Part shown: one piece after another, positions 31,908 through 40,033 of the stretch | Numbering within the stretch: the first letter of the stretch is position 1 | Layout: each line of letters starts with the position of its first letter | Origin: JAMXLO01 sp041487355 | GTDB lineage: Bacteria; Pseudomonadota; Alphaproteobacteria; Acetobacterales; Acetobacteraceae | Reading direction: 5' to 3' | DNA: 56,378 nucleotides | NCBI GenBank assembly: GCA_041487355.1 | Contig: JBGPND010000010.1 | Coordinates: forward strand, 1-56,378 | Position numbers and translations under genes: made by a program | Notes under the pieces: generated by a model | Told to the model about the DNA's origin: nothing | Databases searched by the model: none | The model's input: only the letters and a program-made list of their open reading frames with translations

Positions 31908-33053
31908 TCAGTCGAACAGCGAAAGATCGATGATATCGCCCATGCGGTTGTAGCCGAGATCGCTCGGATGCAGGTGATCGCCGCAATCGTAGATCGGCAA
32001 CATGCTGGTGGAATGCTCCGGATCACGCACGCCCTTGTCGAAGTCGATCACCGCATCGAACGCGCCGCCATCCCTGATCCATGCATTCACCGCCTGACGG
32101 ACAGCCTCGCGCGCCGGCGTCCAGGCGCCCATTAGGAACGTCTCGTTCTCGAACGGCATCACCGTGCCGCCGAAGATCTTGATCCCGCGCGCGTATGCAC
32201 GCAGCGCCAGTTGCTTCAGGCCGGCGATCATCTGCTCCGCAGTCACTTCCTCCTCCGGTTTGGCCCAGCGGTTGCGCAGATCATTGGTCCCCAGCAGCAC
32301 GATCACGTGCGTGACGCCAGGCTGCGTCAACACGTCACGGTCGAAGCGGCGCAGGCCGCTGTCGCCGCGGATATCGTGCAGAATGCGGTTGCCGCCGAGC
32401 CCCTGGTTCATCACGCCCAGCGCTCGGCCGCCGACGCGTGCGCACAGCCGCCGCGCAAGCTGATCGGGCCAGCGACAGAACGCGTCATGCGTGGAGATAT
32501 TGGCGTCGGTCAGAGAATCGCCGAGCGTAACGATACCGCCGGTTTCCGCGGCGGCCATCACGTCGATGCCATTCACGAAATACCAATCGTCGGTCAGCCG
32601 CCCGACCGGCATTACGGCCGAGCCGGAAAAATCCCCCGGCGGCGAGATGTAGTTCGTCTGACGCGCATAACGGCCAGTGATGCCGAAACTCGCCGGCACG
32701 TCGCCCGGCTGATAGATGCTGATCGCCACATCCGCCAGCGGCGCCACCGGCAGATCGACCGGATCGCTCACCAGCAGCGCGCCGGCGGCAATGGTGGCAG
32801 AGCGTTCGCCACCAAACGTCAAGGTGCGATCAGACCCCGGCACGATACCGGCGCCGCTCGCACGCAAGCCGATATGCGCCGCTCCCACGACCAGCGGTCG
32901 ATTGCCGTACGCATTCGACAGCCGCACACGCAGCGTGTGTCCGCCGATGCTGACACGCGCGTTCATCCGCAGAGTCTGATTGCTGAATGCAACACCCTCC
33001 GCCGGCGCCGGAGTTGTGGCCCAGGTGCCGACCCAATGCATGCTATTCGCCAT
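31908..33053 (-). CDS. SGNH/GDSL-family hydrolase with N-terminal beta domain
   Basis: 381 residues from the ATG at 33053. The N-terminal 170 residues are beta-rich (HWVGTWATTPAPAEGVAF at the start, a common opening in this family). The SGNH blocks are IVTLGDSLTDA (nucleophile Ser), NQGLGGNRIL (block with oxyanion Gly), VIVLLGTNDLRN (Asn) and DHLHPSDLGY (catalytic Asp-His). Such enzymes are esterases or carbohydrate deacetylases. No signal peptide on this start; a start further up would add about 55 residues with a hydrophobic patch. It is divergent from a LivK-type gene. Confidence 0.85.
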   Translation of the reverse strand: MANSMHWVGTWATTPAPAEGVAFSNQTLRMNARVSIGGHTLRVRLSNAYGNRPLVVGAAHIGLRASGAGIVPGSDRTLTFGGERSATIAAGALLVSDPVDLPVAPLADVAISIYQPGDVPASFGITGRYARQTNYISPPGDFSGSAVMPVGRLTDDWYFVNGIDVMAAAETGGIVTLGDSLTDANISTHDAFCRWPDQLARRLCARVGGRALGVMNQGLGGNRILHDIRGDSGLRRFDRDVLTQPGVTHVIVLLGTNDLRNRWAKPEEEVTAEQMIAGLKQLALRAYARGIKIFGGTVMPFENETFLMGAWTPAREAVRQAVNAWIRDGGAFDAVIDFDKGVRDPEHSTSMLPIYDCGDHLHPSDLGYNRMGDIIDLSLFD

Positions 33054-33133
33054 GGTGTGACCTCGACCGGTTGGATTGGCCCGTACTGACGGGTAAGCTG
33101 GACTGTGCCACGCCAGGCAAGGGAGGAACAACA

Positions 33134-34405
33134 ATGCGCCCAATCGTCGCCGGCCGCTGTCTTGCGGCCAGGTTCGCCGCGCTGCTTGTGGCGGCGCTGC
33201 TGGCCGGCTTGCCTGCACGCGGCCGCGCCGCCGAACCGATCACCATCGGCTTCGCCGAAGCACTCACCGGCGGGCTCGCCGTGGTCGGCAAGTCGGGCGT
33301 CCTGGCGGCGCAGATCTGGGCCGACGAGGTCAACGCCAAAGGCGGGCTGCTGGGGCGGCCCGTCAAGCTTGTCTTCTACGACAACCAGAGCAACGCCTCG
33401 AACGTGCCCGGCATCTACACCAAACTGCTCGATGTCGATCATGTCGATCTGATCATCTCGGGCTACGCGACGAACATGACCGCACCGGCGATGCCGATCG
33501 CCATGGGACACAACAAGCTGTTCGTCAGCCTGTTCTGCCTCGCCGTCAACAGCGAGTTTCACTATCCGCGCTACTTCTCCATGCTGCCGAGCGGGCCTGA
33601 TCCGAAGCACGCCTTCTCGCGCGGCTTCTTCGACATTGCGGTGGCGCAGAGCCCGAAGCCGCAGACCGTCGCCATCGTGGCAGCCGATGCGGAATTCGCG
33701 CGCAACGCCTCGGACGGCGCGCGCGACAATGCCAAGGACGTCGGGCTGCGGATCGTCTACGACGGCACCTATCCGCCGACCACCACCGATTACACACCGG
33801 TGATACGCGCGGTGCGTGCCACCAATCCCGATGTCATCTATGTCGCGTCGTATCCACCCGACACGGTCGGAATTCTGCGCGCCGCCAACGAGGTCGGCCT
33901 GAAGGCGCAGTTGTTCGGCGGCAACATGGTCGGCCTGTCCACCGCCGCGCTCAAGACACAGCTCGGGCCGTTGCTCAACGGCATCGTCGTCAACGAGAAC
34001 TGGCTGCCCGCGCCGACCATGCAGTTCCCCGGTGTGCTGGAGTTCCTTAAGCGCTACCAGGCGAAGGCGCAGGCCGAAGGTGTCGATCCGCTGGGCTACT
34101 TCCTGCCGCCGTGGGCCTATGCCCGGATGCAGCTCCTGGCGCAGGCGATCGAGGGCACCAAGAGTATCGACGACGGCAAGCTCGCCGACTACTTCCGTGG
34201 CCACAAATTCAGCACCATCATCGGCGACGTCGCCTTCGGCAAGGATGGCGAATGGGCCGCACCCCGCATCGTCTGGACACAGTTCCAGAACATCAAGGGC
34301 AACGATCTCGAGCAGTTCAAGGATCCCGCAGCGGAGGTCGTCGTGCTGCCGACTGAGTTCAAATCAGGCGCGCTGATCTATCCGTATTCCGCAGCGAAAC
34401 CGTAG
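33134..34405 (+). CDS. LivK-type ABC transporter substrate-binding protein
   Basis: 423 residues from the ATG at 33134, with GGGAGGA upstream. Signal peptide ends near GRAAEP (residue 33 or so). PITIGFAEALTGGLAVVGKSG, then WADEVNAKGGLLGRPVKLVF are typical of periplasmic binding protein family 6. It should bind a branched-chain amino acid, amide or aromatic acid. No permease genes follow, and the one LivF-like gene in the window is broken, so the protein is an orphan or works with a distant transporter. Confidence 0.9.
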   Translation: MRPIVAGRCLAARFAALLVAALLAGLPARGRAAEPITIGFAEALTGGLAVVGKSGVLAAQIWADEVNAKGGLLGRPVKLVFYDNQSNASNVPGIYTKLLDVDHVDLIISGYATNMTAPAMPIAMGHNKLFVSLFCLAVNSEFHYPRYFSMLPSGPDPKHAFSRGFFDIAVAQSPKPQTVAIVAADAEFARNASDGARDNAKDVGLRIVYDGTYPPTTTDYTPVIRAVRATNPDVIYVASYPPDTVGILRAANEVGLKAQLFGGNMVGLSTAALKTQLGPLLNGIVVNENWLPAPTMQFPGVLEFLKRYQAKAQAEGVDPLGYFLPPWAYARMQLLAQAIEGTKSIDDGKLADYFRGHKFSTIIGDVAFGKDGEWAAPRIVWTQFQNIKGNDLEQFKDPAAEVVVLPTEFKSGALIYPYSAAKP

Positions 34406-34429
34406 CCTCATGCCGGACGGTGCTTCCAG

Positions 34430-34482
34430 TGTCATTGCGAGGAGCGAAGCGGTGGCCGGGCTTGACCCAGCCAAGCAATCCC
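34430..34482. repeat. Half of a family 1 repeat
   Basis: TGTCATTGCGAGGAGCGAAG through CCAAGCAATCCC equals the reverse complement of the right half of the copy at 28956, with two or three differences. The other arm is missing, and the amidohydrolase fragment starts soon after. Confidence 0.75.
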
Positions 34483-34529
34483 GATGGTAATACGCAACGA
34501 CCGCGGTCGCCGAACGCCGGCAGATCCAG

Positions 34530-34811
34530 ATGGTGACCACGCCGCCATACAAGGACAAATTCACACGCGAGACGGTCGATGGCCAGCTCAGGCGCTTCTA
34601 TTACGCCACCGCCCAGGTCTCCAACGCGGTGACAATCGGCGCGCTGGCGAAGGTCGTTCCGGTATCGCAGATCGTGTTCGGCACGGATTACCCGTATCGC
34701 ACGGGAGCCGAGCATGTGAAGGGTCTCGCGGGGAATTTCAACGCCGCTGAACTGAGGGCGATCGACCGCGAGAACGCGCTGCGCATTCTGCCGCGCCTGC
34801 GCACAGCCTGA
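34530..34811 (+). pseudogene. C-terminal fragment of an amidohydrolase_2 protein
   Basis: 93 codons. GQLRRFYYATAQVSNAVTIG, then KVVPVSQIVFGTDYPYRTGA, carrying the late metal-binding Asp, and IDRENALRILPRL are the final third of a decarboxylase-type amidohydrolase. The barrel's first two thirds are absent and a truncated palindromic element replaces the upstream part, so this is a 5'-deleted gene. It is not a piece of the intact amidohydrolase at 27108, whose end differs. Confidence 0.7.
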
Positions 34812-34883
34812 GCCCGGCCGCGTGACAGCGCGCCGACATTCCAGCACGATGGCAATCGCGGTTGCTCGATCCTGGAGGTGCTG

Positions 34884-35294
34884 ATGCGTTTCGGCCTGGT
34901 TCTGATGGTGCTGGCACTTGGTGCCTGCAGCGACGACAGCATGACGCGCAATTTCGGCCTCTCCCGTGATTCCGCGCCGGTCACCGTAGCGGCGACGCAG
35001 ATGGCTCTGTCGGCGCCGCCGAGTCTGGCACAGCGGCCCGCTCGCCCCGGCGCACCCGCGCCACGGCAGACCTCGCAGGAGCAACAGGCGGTCGGCAGCG
35101 CCGGGCAGGACGCCCTGTTGCAGGCAGCCGGACCCGCTGCCACCGCCGATATCCGCCAGCTGATCAATGAGAATTCCGGGATGATCGACCCCGGCCCCGA
35201 GTTCACCGACCGGCTGATGAACTGGACGCCGCCGCCGGGTAACACGCCGCTGAGCCAGCCCGCGAAGAAGGGATGGCTGAGCGGAATATTCTAG
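34884..35294 (+). CDS. DUF3035 (BamF-like) lipoprotein
   Basis: 136 residues from the ATG at 34884, placed by TGGAGG at 34873-34878. MRFGLVLMVLALGACSDDS is a lipoprotein signal with lipobox LGAC. NFGLSRDSAPVTVAATQMAL and a Pro-rich stretch ending in RPARPGAPAP match the DUF3035 pattern, known in alphaproteobacteria as BamF, an accessory of outer-membrane beta-barrel assembly. Its more usual company (lspA, M16 peptidase) is absent; upstream lies a pseudogene. Likely anchored in the outer membrane facing the periplasm. Confidence 0.75.
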   Translation: MRFGLVLMVLALGACSDDSMTRNFGLSRDSAPVTVAATQMALSAPPSLAQRPARPGAPAPRQTSQEQQAVGSAGQDALLQAAGPAATADIRQLINENSGMIDPGPEFTDRLMNWTPPPGNTPLSQPAKKGWLSGIF

Positions 35295-35299
35295 CGGCT

Positions 35300-35476
35300 G
35301 GATCGGGCAAGTTCACCGCCTGCTCCTCGCCCAAGGCGTCGAGGAGACCCACCATGTCGCGGCCGATCGGTCTGGCCATAACCGCGCATATCGGGTGCCA
35401 CGGCGCGGAACCCTGCCTCGGCCAGGTGCATGCGGATGCCGTTGGTTTCGACGAAGCGATGCGTCGGCCCGATCAT
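35300..35476 (-). pseudogene. Stub of an epoxide-hydrolase-like alpha/beta hydrolase
   Basis: From the ATG at 35476 the frame reads THRFVETNGIRMHLAEAG, then FRAVAPDMRGYGQTDRP. Intact relatives have about 30 residues with the HG oxyanion motif between those parts, ending in a second A-x-AG. A change of frame then gives DMVGLLDALGEEQAV, the helix before the nucleophile elbow, and the gene stops before the nucleophile. Two deletions and a frame change make it non-functional. Confidence 0.7.
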
Positions 35477-35548
35477 CGCGCAATCCTTATGCGGCAAATC
35501 GCGCCACGCCGACACACCTTCGCCGTTCGGCAGCGAGCCAGGGAAATT

Positions 35549-35644
35549 TCACCACAAAGACACGAAGGCACAAAGCAGAACATCAACGCGCATCGCGCGA
35601 AGCGCATCGTTCCACTTCTTCGTGGCTTCGTGTCTTTGTGGTGA
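35549..35644. repeat. Inverted-repeat element, family 2
   Basis: Perfect 19-base arms (35549-35567, TCACCACAAAGACACGAAG, and 35626-35644) around a 58-base centre with its own GCG-rich symmetry. The arm resembles that of 47423. The size fits a MITE-like or hairpin element; no open frame lies inside. No gene is recognised in 35645-35761 either. Confidence 0.85.
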
Positions 35645-35761
35645 CCCTTCCTTCTTGCGAAGCTGCCGACCGAAGGTGATGCGGCGCTGGAGGACCGTGT
35701 CGAAGGCGTGCCGGTGTTCGCCCCCGCCAAATAGGCAGGGGCGCTTCCAGCGTGGTGGCGG

Positions 35762-36145
35762 TCAGTTGGCCAGGCCCTCGACGGCGAACGAGCGAAAGCG
35801 GGACGACCGATCGCGGATGGCAGTGAGTTCCTGCTGCTCCGGGGCCTTCCGCCATGCCTCCAGCTTGTCCATGCCTTCGAAGACGTAGATGACCACACGC
35901 TGGCCGACAGGTGTGCCGGCGATCGTCTCGGTCGCGCCGCCACGGACGAGGAACCTGCCGCCGAACGATTGAAGAAGCGCGCCCTGGCGGGCCGCATAGG
36001 TCTGGAACCCGGCGGGGTCCGTGACCTCGATTTCGTTCACGACATAAGCTGGCGCTTTGGTCTGCGCCTGCGCCCCGTGCCAGGCAGTCAGGGCTATTAT
36101 GGTGCCCAGCAGTGAAGCTCCCGTGCCTCTTCTGGTCGATGACAT
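35762..36145 (-). CDS. DUF1330 protein, exported
   Basis: 127 residues. The first 27 form a signal peptide (SLLGTIIALTAWHGAQAQ). Then AYVVNEIEVTDPAGFQTYAA and VVIYVFEGMDKLEAWRKAPEQQEL match DUF1330, a small ferredoxin-like alpha/beta-barrel fold whose activity is not settled. Export is less usual for the family. It is divergent from a LysR gene with 112 bases between, the classic layout of a LysR regulator and its target. Confidence 0.82.
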   Translation of the reverse strand: MSSTRRGTGASLLGTIIALTAWHGAQAQTKAPAYVVNEIEVTDPAGFQTYAARQGALLQSFGGRFLVRGGATETIAGTPVGQRVVIYVFEGMDKLEAWRKAPEQQELTAIRDRSSRFRSFAVEGLAN

Positions 36146-36202
36146 GCTCGATCTCCTCTGTGTTTTCGGCGGTAATCCCGCGCAGGACGAACCCCTATCC
36201 GC

Positions 36203-36221
36203 TTCCAGGTGCGCGACGGAA
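36203..36221. promoter_or_regulatory. Candidate LysR-type binding site (TTCC-N11-GGAA)
   Basis: TTCC at 36203-36206 and GGAA at 36218-36221 are inverted with an 11-base spacer, the T-N11-A pattern of LysR-type regulators. It is 37 bases before the lysR start and in the only gap between it and the DUF1330 gene. Short motif, so chance occurrence is possible. Confidence 0.35.
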
Positions 36222-36257
36222 TGACTTCAATGCGAATACGGCTATAAGTGTGGAGTT

Positions 36258-37226
36258 ATGGACCGGCTCCCACAGGACTGGGATCGGCGGATCGGTGAAC
36301 GCCTCAGGCTGCGCGACCTGCGCGTCCTGTTCACCGTCGTCCGGTGCGGCAGCATGGCGAAGGCGGCAGCGCAGCTTTCGATCACCCAGCCTGCCGTTTC
36401 ACAGGCCATCGCTCAACTCGAAGCGGCGCTGCGGACGCGATTGCTCGACCGCGGACCTCGCGGCGTTACACCGACGATCTACGGCGAGGCGCTCCTGCGG
36501 CGTGGGCTGGAGGCATTCGACGCGCTGACGCAAGGCATCCGCGACATCGAGTTCCTGGCCGACCCAGGCGCGGGGGAGGTGCTGATCGGCGCCTCGGAAT
36601 CCCACGTGGCAGGAGGGTTCCTGTCGGAGATCATCCAGAGCCTGGCACGGCGGCATCCGCGAATGGCAGTCCGCGTGATCGAGGCGAACACCGCGGCGCT
36701 GGATTTCAGCGAACTGCGCGATCGCAAGGTGGACATGATGCTCGGGCGGATCGCCAGTTCGGCCATGGCTGAGGACCTGCACGCCGAACTGCTGTTCGAC
36801 GAGACGTTGCATGTGGTTGCCGGCGGGCGGAACCCATGGGCGCACCAGGAGGCGATCGATTTTTCGGACCTGGCCGACAAGCCATGGATCCTCGCACCGC
36901 CGAACACCACCGTGTACGCACTGGTGGCTGCCGCGTTTGCGAGCCGAGGGCTGCCGATGCCGCGCGTCAATGTCACGACGTATTCGATGAATCTGCGGCT
37001 GCAGTTGCTGGCATCCGGCCCCTACCTGACCGCGTTCCCCAGTTCGCTGATACAGTTCAACGCCAGAAGGTGGGACCTGAAGATTCTGCCGGTGTCCCTG
37101 GGCGAACCGCTACCTGTTGCAATCGTCACCTTGAAACACCGAACGCAGAGCCCGGCTGTGCAGGTGTTCATCGAGCACGCGCGGGCCGCGACGAAGGGGC
37201 TGCGCGCAGCCGGCCTTGGTGTGTGA
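36258..37226 (+). CDS. LysR-type transcriptional regulator
   Basis: 322 residues. The N-terminal winged helix-turn-helix reads LRLRDLRVLFTVVRCGSMAK then AAAQLSITQPAVSQAIAQLE, about 15-55. The ligand-binding half begins near 95 (AGEVLIGASESHVAGGFLSE). LysR proteins bind a divergent promoter and respond to a small ligand. The adjacent divergent DUF1330 gene is the likely target. The effector is unknown. Confidence 0.92.
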   Translation: MDRLPQDWDRRIGERLRLRDLRVLFTVVRCGSMAKAAAQLSITQPAVSQAIAQLEAALRTRLLDRGPRGVTPTIYGEALLRRGLEAFDALTQGIRDIEFLADPGAGEVLIGASESHVAGGFLSEIIQSLARRHPRMAVRVIEANTAALDFSELRDRKVDMMLGRIASSAMAEDLHAELLFDETLHVVAGGRNPWAHQEAIDFSDLADKPWILAPPNTTVYALVAAAFASRGLPMPRVNVTTYSMNLRLQLLASGPYLTAFPSSLIQFNARRWDLKILPVSLGEPLPVAIVTLKHRTQSPAVQVFIEHARAATKGLRAAGLGV

Positions 37227-37247
37227 GGGACATTGGAGTGCGATGAA

Positions 37248-37652
37248 GTGACGGCGCGGACCGCTCTGTCGATCGGTCTCGTTGCTTTTGCCTCGCTCGG
37301 AGCCGCAGGCCTATACGCGCACAGATATGCTGCGCCCGCCTGTGACAGCGAACAGGCGCTGGGTAGGGTGTATGAGATACCGCGCGACGAATTCCACTTT
37401 GACAGCGTCTTGGTAAACAACATTACAACCGTATCCGGTGGATTCTTCAGCGACAGACACGAATGCTCCGCGGAAGTCACCGAGATCAGGGGTAATGTCA
37501 ATGCGTCGGACATGCCCTGGCGGGAGGTTCGGTATTGGATTGTGCCCGGGGACAAGTCTGAGCGTTCCGCCATCACAGTAAGACTGGGTGGTGGCGTACC
37601 CTTGGCAGAGCCGACACCGTCCCTGTGGAAGCGTCTGCCTTGGCATATCTGA
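37248..37652 (+). CDS. Hypothetical exported or membrane-anchored protein
   Basis: 134 residues from a GTG at 37248 with GGAG 9 bases upstream; a TTG at 37233 is the alternative. An N-terminal hydrophobic helix (ALSIGLVAFASLGAAGLYA) is followed by a periplasmic part with two cysteines (PACDSEQ, HECSAEV) that could form a disulfide and a beta-rich EVRYWIVPGDKSERSAITVRL region. No family recognised. It starts 22 bases after the LysR gene, perhaps cotranscribed. Confidence 0.6.
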   Translation: MTARTALSIGLVAFASLGAAGLYAHRYAAPACDSEQALGRVYEIPRDEFHFDSVLVNNITTVSGGFFSDRHECSAEVTEIRGNVNASDMPWREVRYWIVPGDKSERSAITVRLGGGVPLAEPTPSLWKRLPWHI

Positions 37653-37726
37653 GCTGTGGTGGCTTACGGTCGGTTCCGCCCCCGGGTGAGACTGTCAGCC
37701 GCCTCTCGGATGAACGTGGTGCCCGC

Positions 37727-38629
37727 CTACCCTGCCACCAACCGTGCCACCTCTTCGGGCGACTGCCGCACCAACGCGTCGTAGTCCTTCATCAGCGTCT
37801 CGGTGATCCGTGTCGGCGTGAAGCGGTGTCCGGCGATCTCGCACACTGGCGTCACCTCGGCCGCCGTGCCGGCCAGGAACACCTCGCTCGCGCGGCCAAC
37901 TTCGGAAAACTCGATCGGCCGCTCCACCACCTTCATCTGTTGTCGTTTGGCCAGGCTCATCACCGAGCGCCGCGTGATGCCGTCCAGGAAACAGTCCGGC
38001 GTCGGCGTATGCAGTTCGCCGTCCATGACGAAGAAGATATTGGCACCCGTCGCCTCCGCCACGCGGCCGCGCCAGTCCAGCATCAGCGCGTCGGCGAACC
38101 CCTCGGCCTCCGCCTTGTGCTTGGACAGCGTGCCGATCATGTAAAGACCGGTGGCCTTGGCCGCGGTCGGCGCGGTCTCCGGCGAGGGGCGCTTCCACTC
38201 CGCCAGGCCGAGACGGATGCCGCCCATGCGATCATCGCCGAAATAGCTCGGCCAGGGCCAGACGGCGATCGCGAGGTGGATCTTGGTCTGTTGCGCCGAC
38301 ACCGCCAGCATCTCCGAGCCGCGCCAGGCGATCGGACGCACATAGGCGTCGGTCAGATTGTTCGCCGCCAGAGTCTCCTTGCAGGCTGCGTCGATCTGAT
38401 CCGCGGTGAAGGGAATCTCGAACCCTAGGATGTGGGCGGAGTTGATCAGGCGATCGGTGTGGTCGCGCAGGCGGAAGATGTTGCCGGCATAGGCCCGTTC
38501 GCCTTCGAACACGGCACTGGCATAGTGCAGCCCATGCGTCAGAACGTGCAGCTTCGCATCGCGCCAAGGGACCAGGGCGCCATCCCACCAGATCCAGCCG
38601 TCCCGATCGTCGAAAGGAACTAGCGCCAT
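37727..38629 (-). CDS. ilvE: Branched-chain amino acid aminotransferase
   Basis: 300 residues, class IV PLP fold. Marks: KLHVLTHGLHYASAVFEGER (26-45), PLP-binding Lys158 in TAAKATGLY, and RVAEATGANIFF (189-200) followed by FLAGTAAEVTPV, which hold the PLP phosphate. It interconverts Val/Leu/Ile and their keto acids using glutamate. Ribosome site GGAG 8 bases before the ATG. Divergent from a MarR gene over a 101-base gap containing a clear palindrome, so regulation by that repressor is likely. D-amino acid aminotransferase is a less likely alternative. Confidence 0.92.
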   Translation of the reverse strand: MALVPFDDRDGWIWWDGALVPWRDAKLHVLTHGLHYASAVFEGERAYAGNIFRLRDHTDRLINSAHILGFEIPFTADQIDAACKETLAANNLTDAYVRPIAWRGSEMLAVSAQQTKIHLAIAVWPWPSYFGDDRMGGIRLGLAEWKRPSPETAPTAAKATGLYMIGTLSKHKAEAEGFADALMLDWRGRVAEATGANIFFVMDGELHTPTPDCFLDGITRRSVMSLAKRQQMKVVERPIEFSEVGRASEVFLAGTAAEVTPVCEIAGHRFTPTRITETLMKDYDALVRQSPEEVARLVAG

Positions 38630-38689
38630 GACCGTCTACTCCGCAATATTGTTGCTTCAGGCAGGCGGACGGTATAATGCATCCCCGAA

Positions 38690-38710
38690 TATGTCAATAT
38701 GACTGACATA
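38690..38710. promoter_or_regulatory. Candidate MarR operator between ilvE and marR
   Basis: Perfect inverted repeat TATGTCA-N7-TGACATA in an otherwise AT-richer divergent gap. MarR dimers bind palindromes of about this size. Its position, 20 bases before the marR start and 60 before ilvE, would let one protein control both genes. Confidence 0.55.
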
Positions 38711-38730
38711 AATGCGTCCGTATCCGAGGA

Positions 38731-39315
38731 ATGCCTGCCATGCCTGAACCGAAGGTCGAGCTCCGCGAATCACCGGGCCGCAACCTGATCGAACCGAAAC
38801 CGGTGGGCCTCGCTGGCACCAATCTGCTCTTCCTGCGCGAAGAAGAAATTCGCATGGCGCAGGATTTACTGTTTTTCGCCTACCGCGACTTCACCAATGC
38901 CGCGGACGTGATCCTGGACGAGCTTGGCCTCGGCCGTGCCCATCATCGCGCGCTGCATTTCATCGGCCGCAACCCGGGGATCACGGTCTCCGACCTGCTC
39001 GGCATCCTGCGCATCACCAAGCAGTCGCTGGCCCGCGTGCTCAGCGTGCTGATGGAGCAGGGGTATGTGGCGCAGGCGCCCGGCCGTGCCGACCGCAGGC
39101 AGCGGCTGCTCTCCCTTACCTCGGCGGGCCAGGCGCTGGAGCGGCGGCTGTTCGAGCGCCAGAAGGAGCGGCTCAGCGCCGCCTATCGCGAGGCGGGCGC
39201 TGCGGCGGTGGATGGCTTCCGCCGGGTGATGCGCGCCATCATGGACGACACGGCGCGCGCCTATATCGACAACACCGAACCCGCGAACCGAGTGCCGCGC
39301 GGCCGGCCCGCATAG
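38731..39315 (+). CDS. MarR family transcriptional regulator
   Basis: 194 residues; a second ATG 9 bases in is also possible. The winged helix reads ADVILDELGLGRAHHRALHF, then ITVSDLLGILRITKQSLARV (recognition helix) and GRADRRQRLLSLT (wing with conserved D-R-R), about 55-130. The long N-terminal arm is less usual. MarR proteins are ligand-responsive dimeric repressors. It starts the block marR, response regulator, histidine kinase (19 bases to the next gene). Confidence 0.9.
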   Translation: MPAMPEPKVELRESPGRNLIEPKPVGLAGTNLLFLREEEIRMAQDLLFFAYRDFTNAADVILDELGLGRAHHRALHFIGRNPGITVSDLLGILRITKQSLARVLSVLMEQGYVAQAPGRADRRQRLLSLTSAGQALERRLFERQKERLSAAYREAGAAAVDGFRRVMRAIMDDTARAYIDNTEPANRVPRGRPA

Positions 39316-39334
39316 GAGAAGCGGAGGGACCCCG

Positions 39335-40033
39335 ATGACGGAGGACGCTCACATCCTGGTGGTGGACGATGACGCAAGGCTGCGCACGCTCCTCTCACGC
39401 TACCTGATGGGCGAGGGCTTCCGCGTGACCACCGCGGAGACCGCCTCCGATGCGCGCGCCAAGCTGCGCGCCATCAACCCGGACATGATGGTGCTGGATG
39501 TCATGATGCCGGGGGAGAGCGGCCTGGCGCTCACCGAATCGCTGCGCCGCGAACAGGGCCACGAGGTGCCGGTACTGCTGCTCACCGCGCGCGGCGCGCC
39601 GGAGGACCGGATCGCGGGCTTCGAGGCCGGGGCCGACGACTATTTGGGCAAGCCGTTCGATCCGCGCGAGCTCGTGCTGCGGATCCGCGCCATGCTGCGA
39701 CGGGCGACACCGCCTCCCGCCGTCGCACCGGCCGGCCCCGTGCAGCTCGGCGCGGCGGAATTCGATCCCGAGCGTGGCGAACTGCGCAGCGCCGCCGGCA
39801 CGATCAGGCTGACAGGCGGCGAAGCGGCCCTGCTGGCCGCGCTTGCCCGCAAGCCCAACGAGGTTCTGTCACGCGAAGAGATCGTCGCGACCCTCGGCAT
39901 GGATGAGGCCGGCGAACGGGCGATTGACGTGCAGGTGACGCGCCTGCGCCGCAAGATCGAAGCCGACCCGCGCGAGCCACGATTCCTGCACACGGTGCGT
40001 GGCCGCGGCTACGTGCTGAAGCCAGGCATATGA
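39335..40033 (+). CDS. OmpR/PhoB-type response regulator
   Basis: 232 residues. Receiver domain with acidic pocket VVDDDAR (9-15), phospho-Asp55 (MMVLDVMMPG) and Lys106 (YLGKPFDP); C-terminal winged helix with a LTGGEAALLAALARKPNEVL start, ERAIDVQVTRLRRKIEADP recognition helix and FLHTVRGRGYVL wing. It overlaps the histidine kinase start by ATGA at 40030-40033, so the pair is a coupled two-component system. Likely promoter shared with marR. Stimulus unknown. Confidence 0.95.
   Translation: MTEDAHILVVDDDARLRTLLSRYLMGEGFRVTTAETASDARAKLRAINPDMMVLDVMMPGESGLALTESLRREQGHEVPVLLLTARGAPEDRIAGFEAGADDYLGKPFDPRELVLRIRAMLRRATPPPAVAPAGPVQLGAAEFDPERGELRSAAGTIRLTGGEAALLAALARKPNEVLSREEIVATLGMDEAGERAIDVQVTRLRRKIEADPREPRFLHTVRGRGYVLKPGI

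Noticed and set aside
27108..34811. The amidohydrolase tail at 34530 as a duplicate of the intact gene at 27108
   Set aside because: The final segments differ (FGTDYPYRTGAEHV versus FESNFPVEKMGIGW), so they belong to different subfamilies.
35645..35734. Short open stretch reading LPTEGDAALEDRVEGVPVFA before a stop
   Set aside because: It could be the tail of another lost gene, but it is too short to place in a family and has no start or ribosome site.
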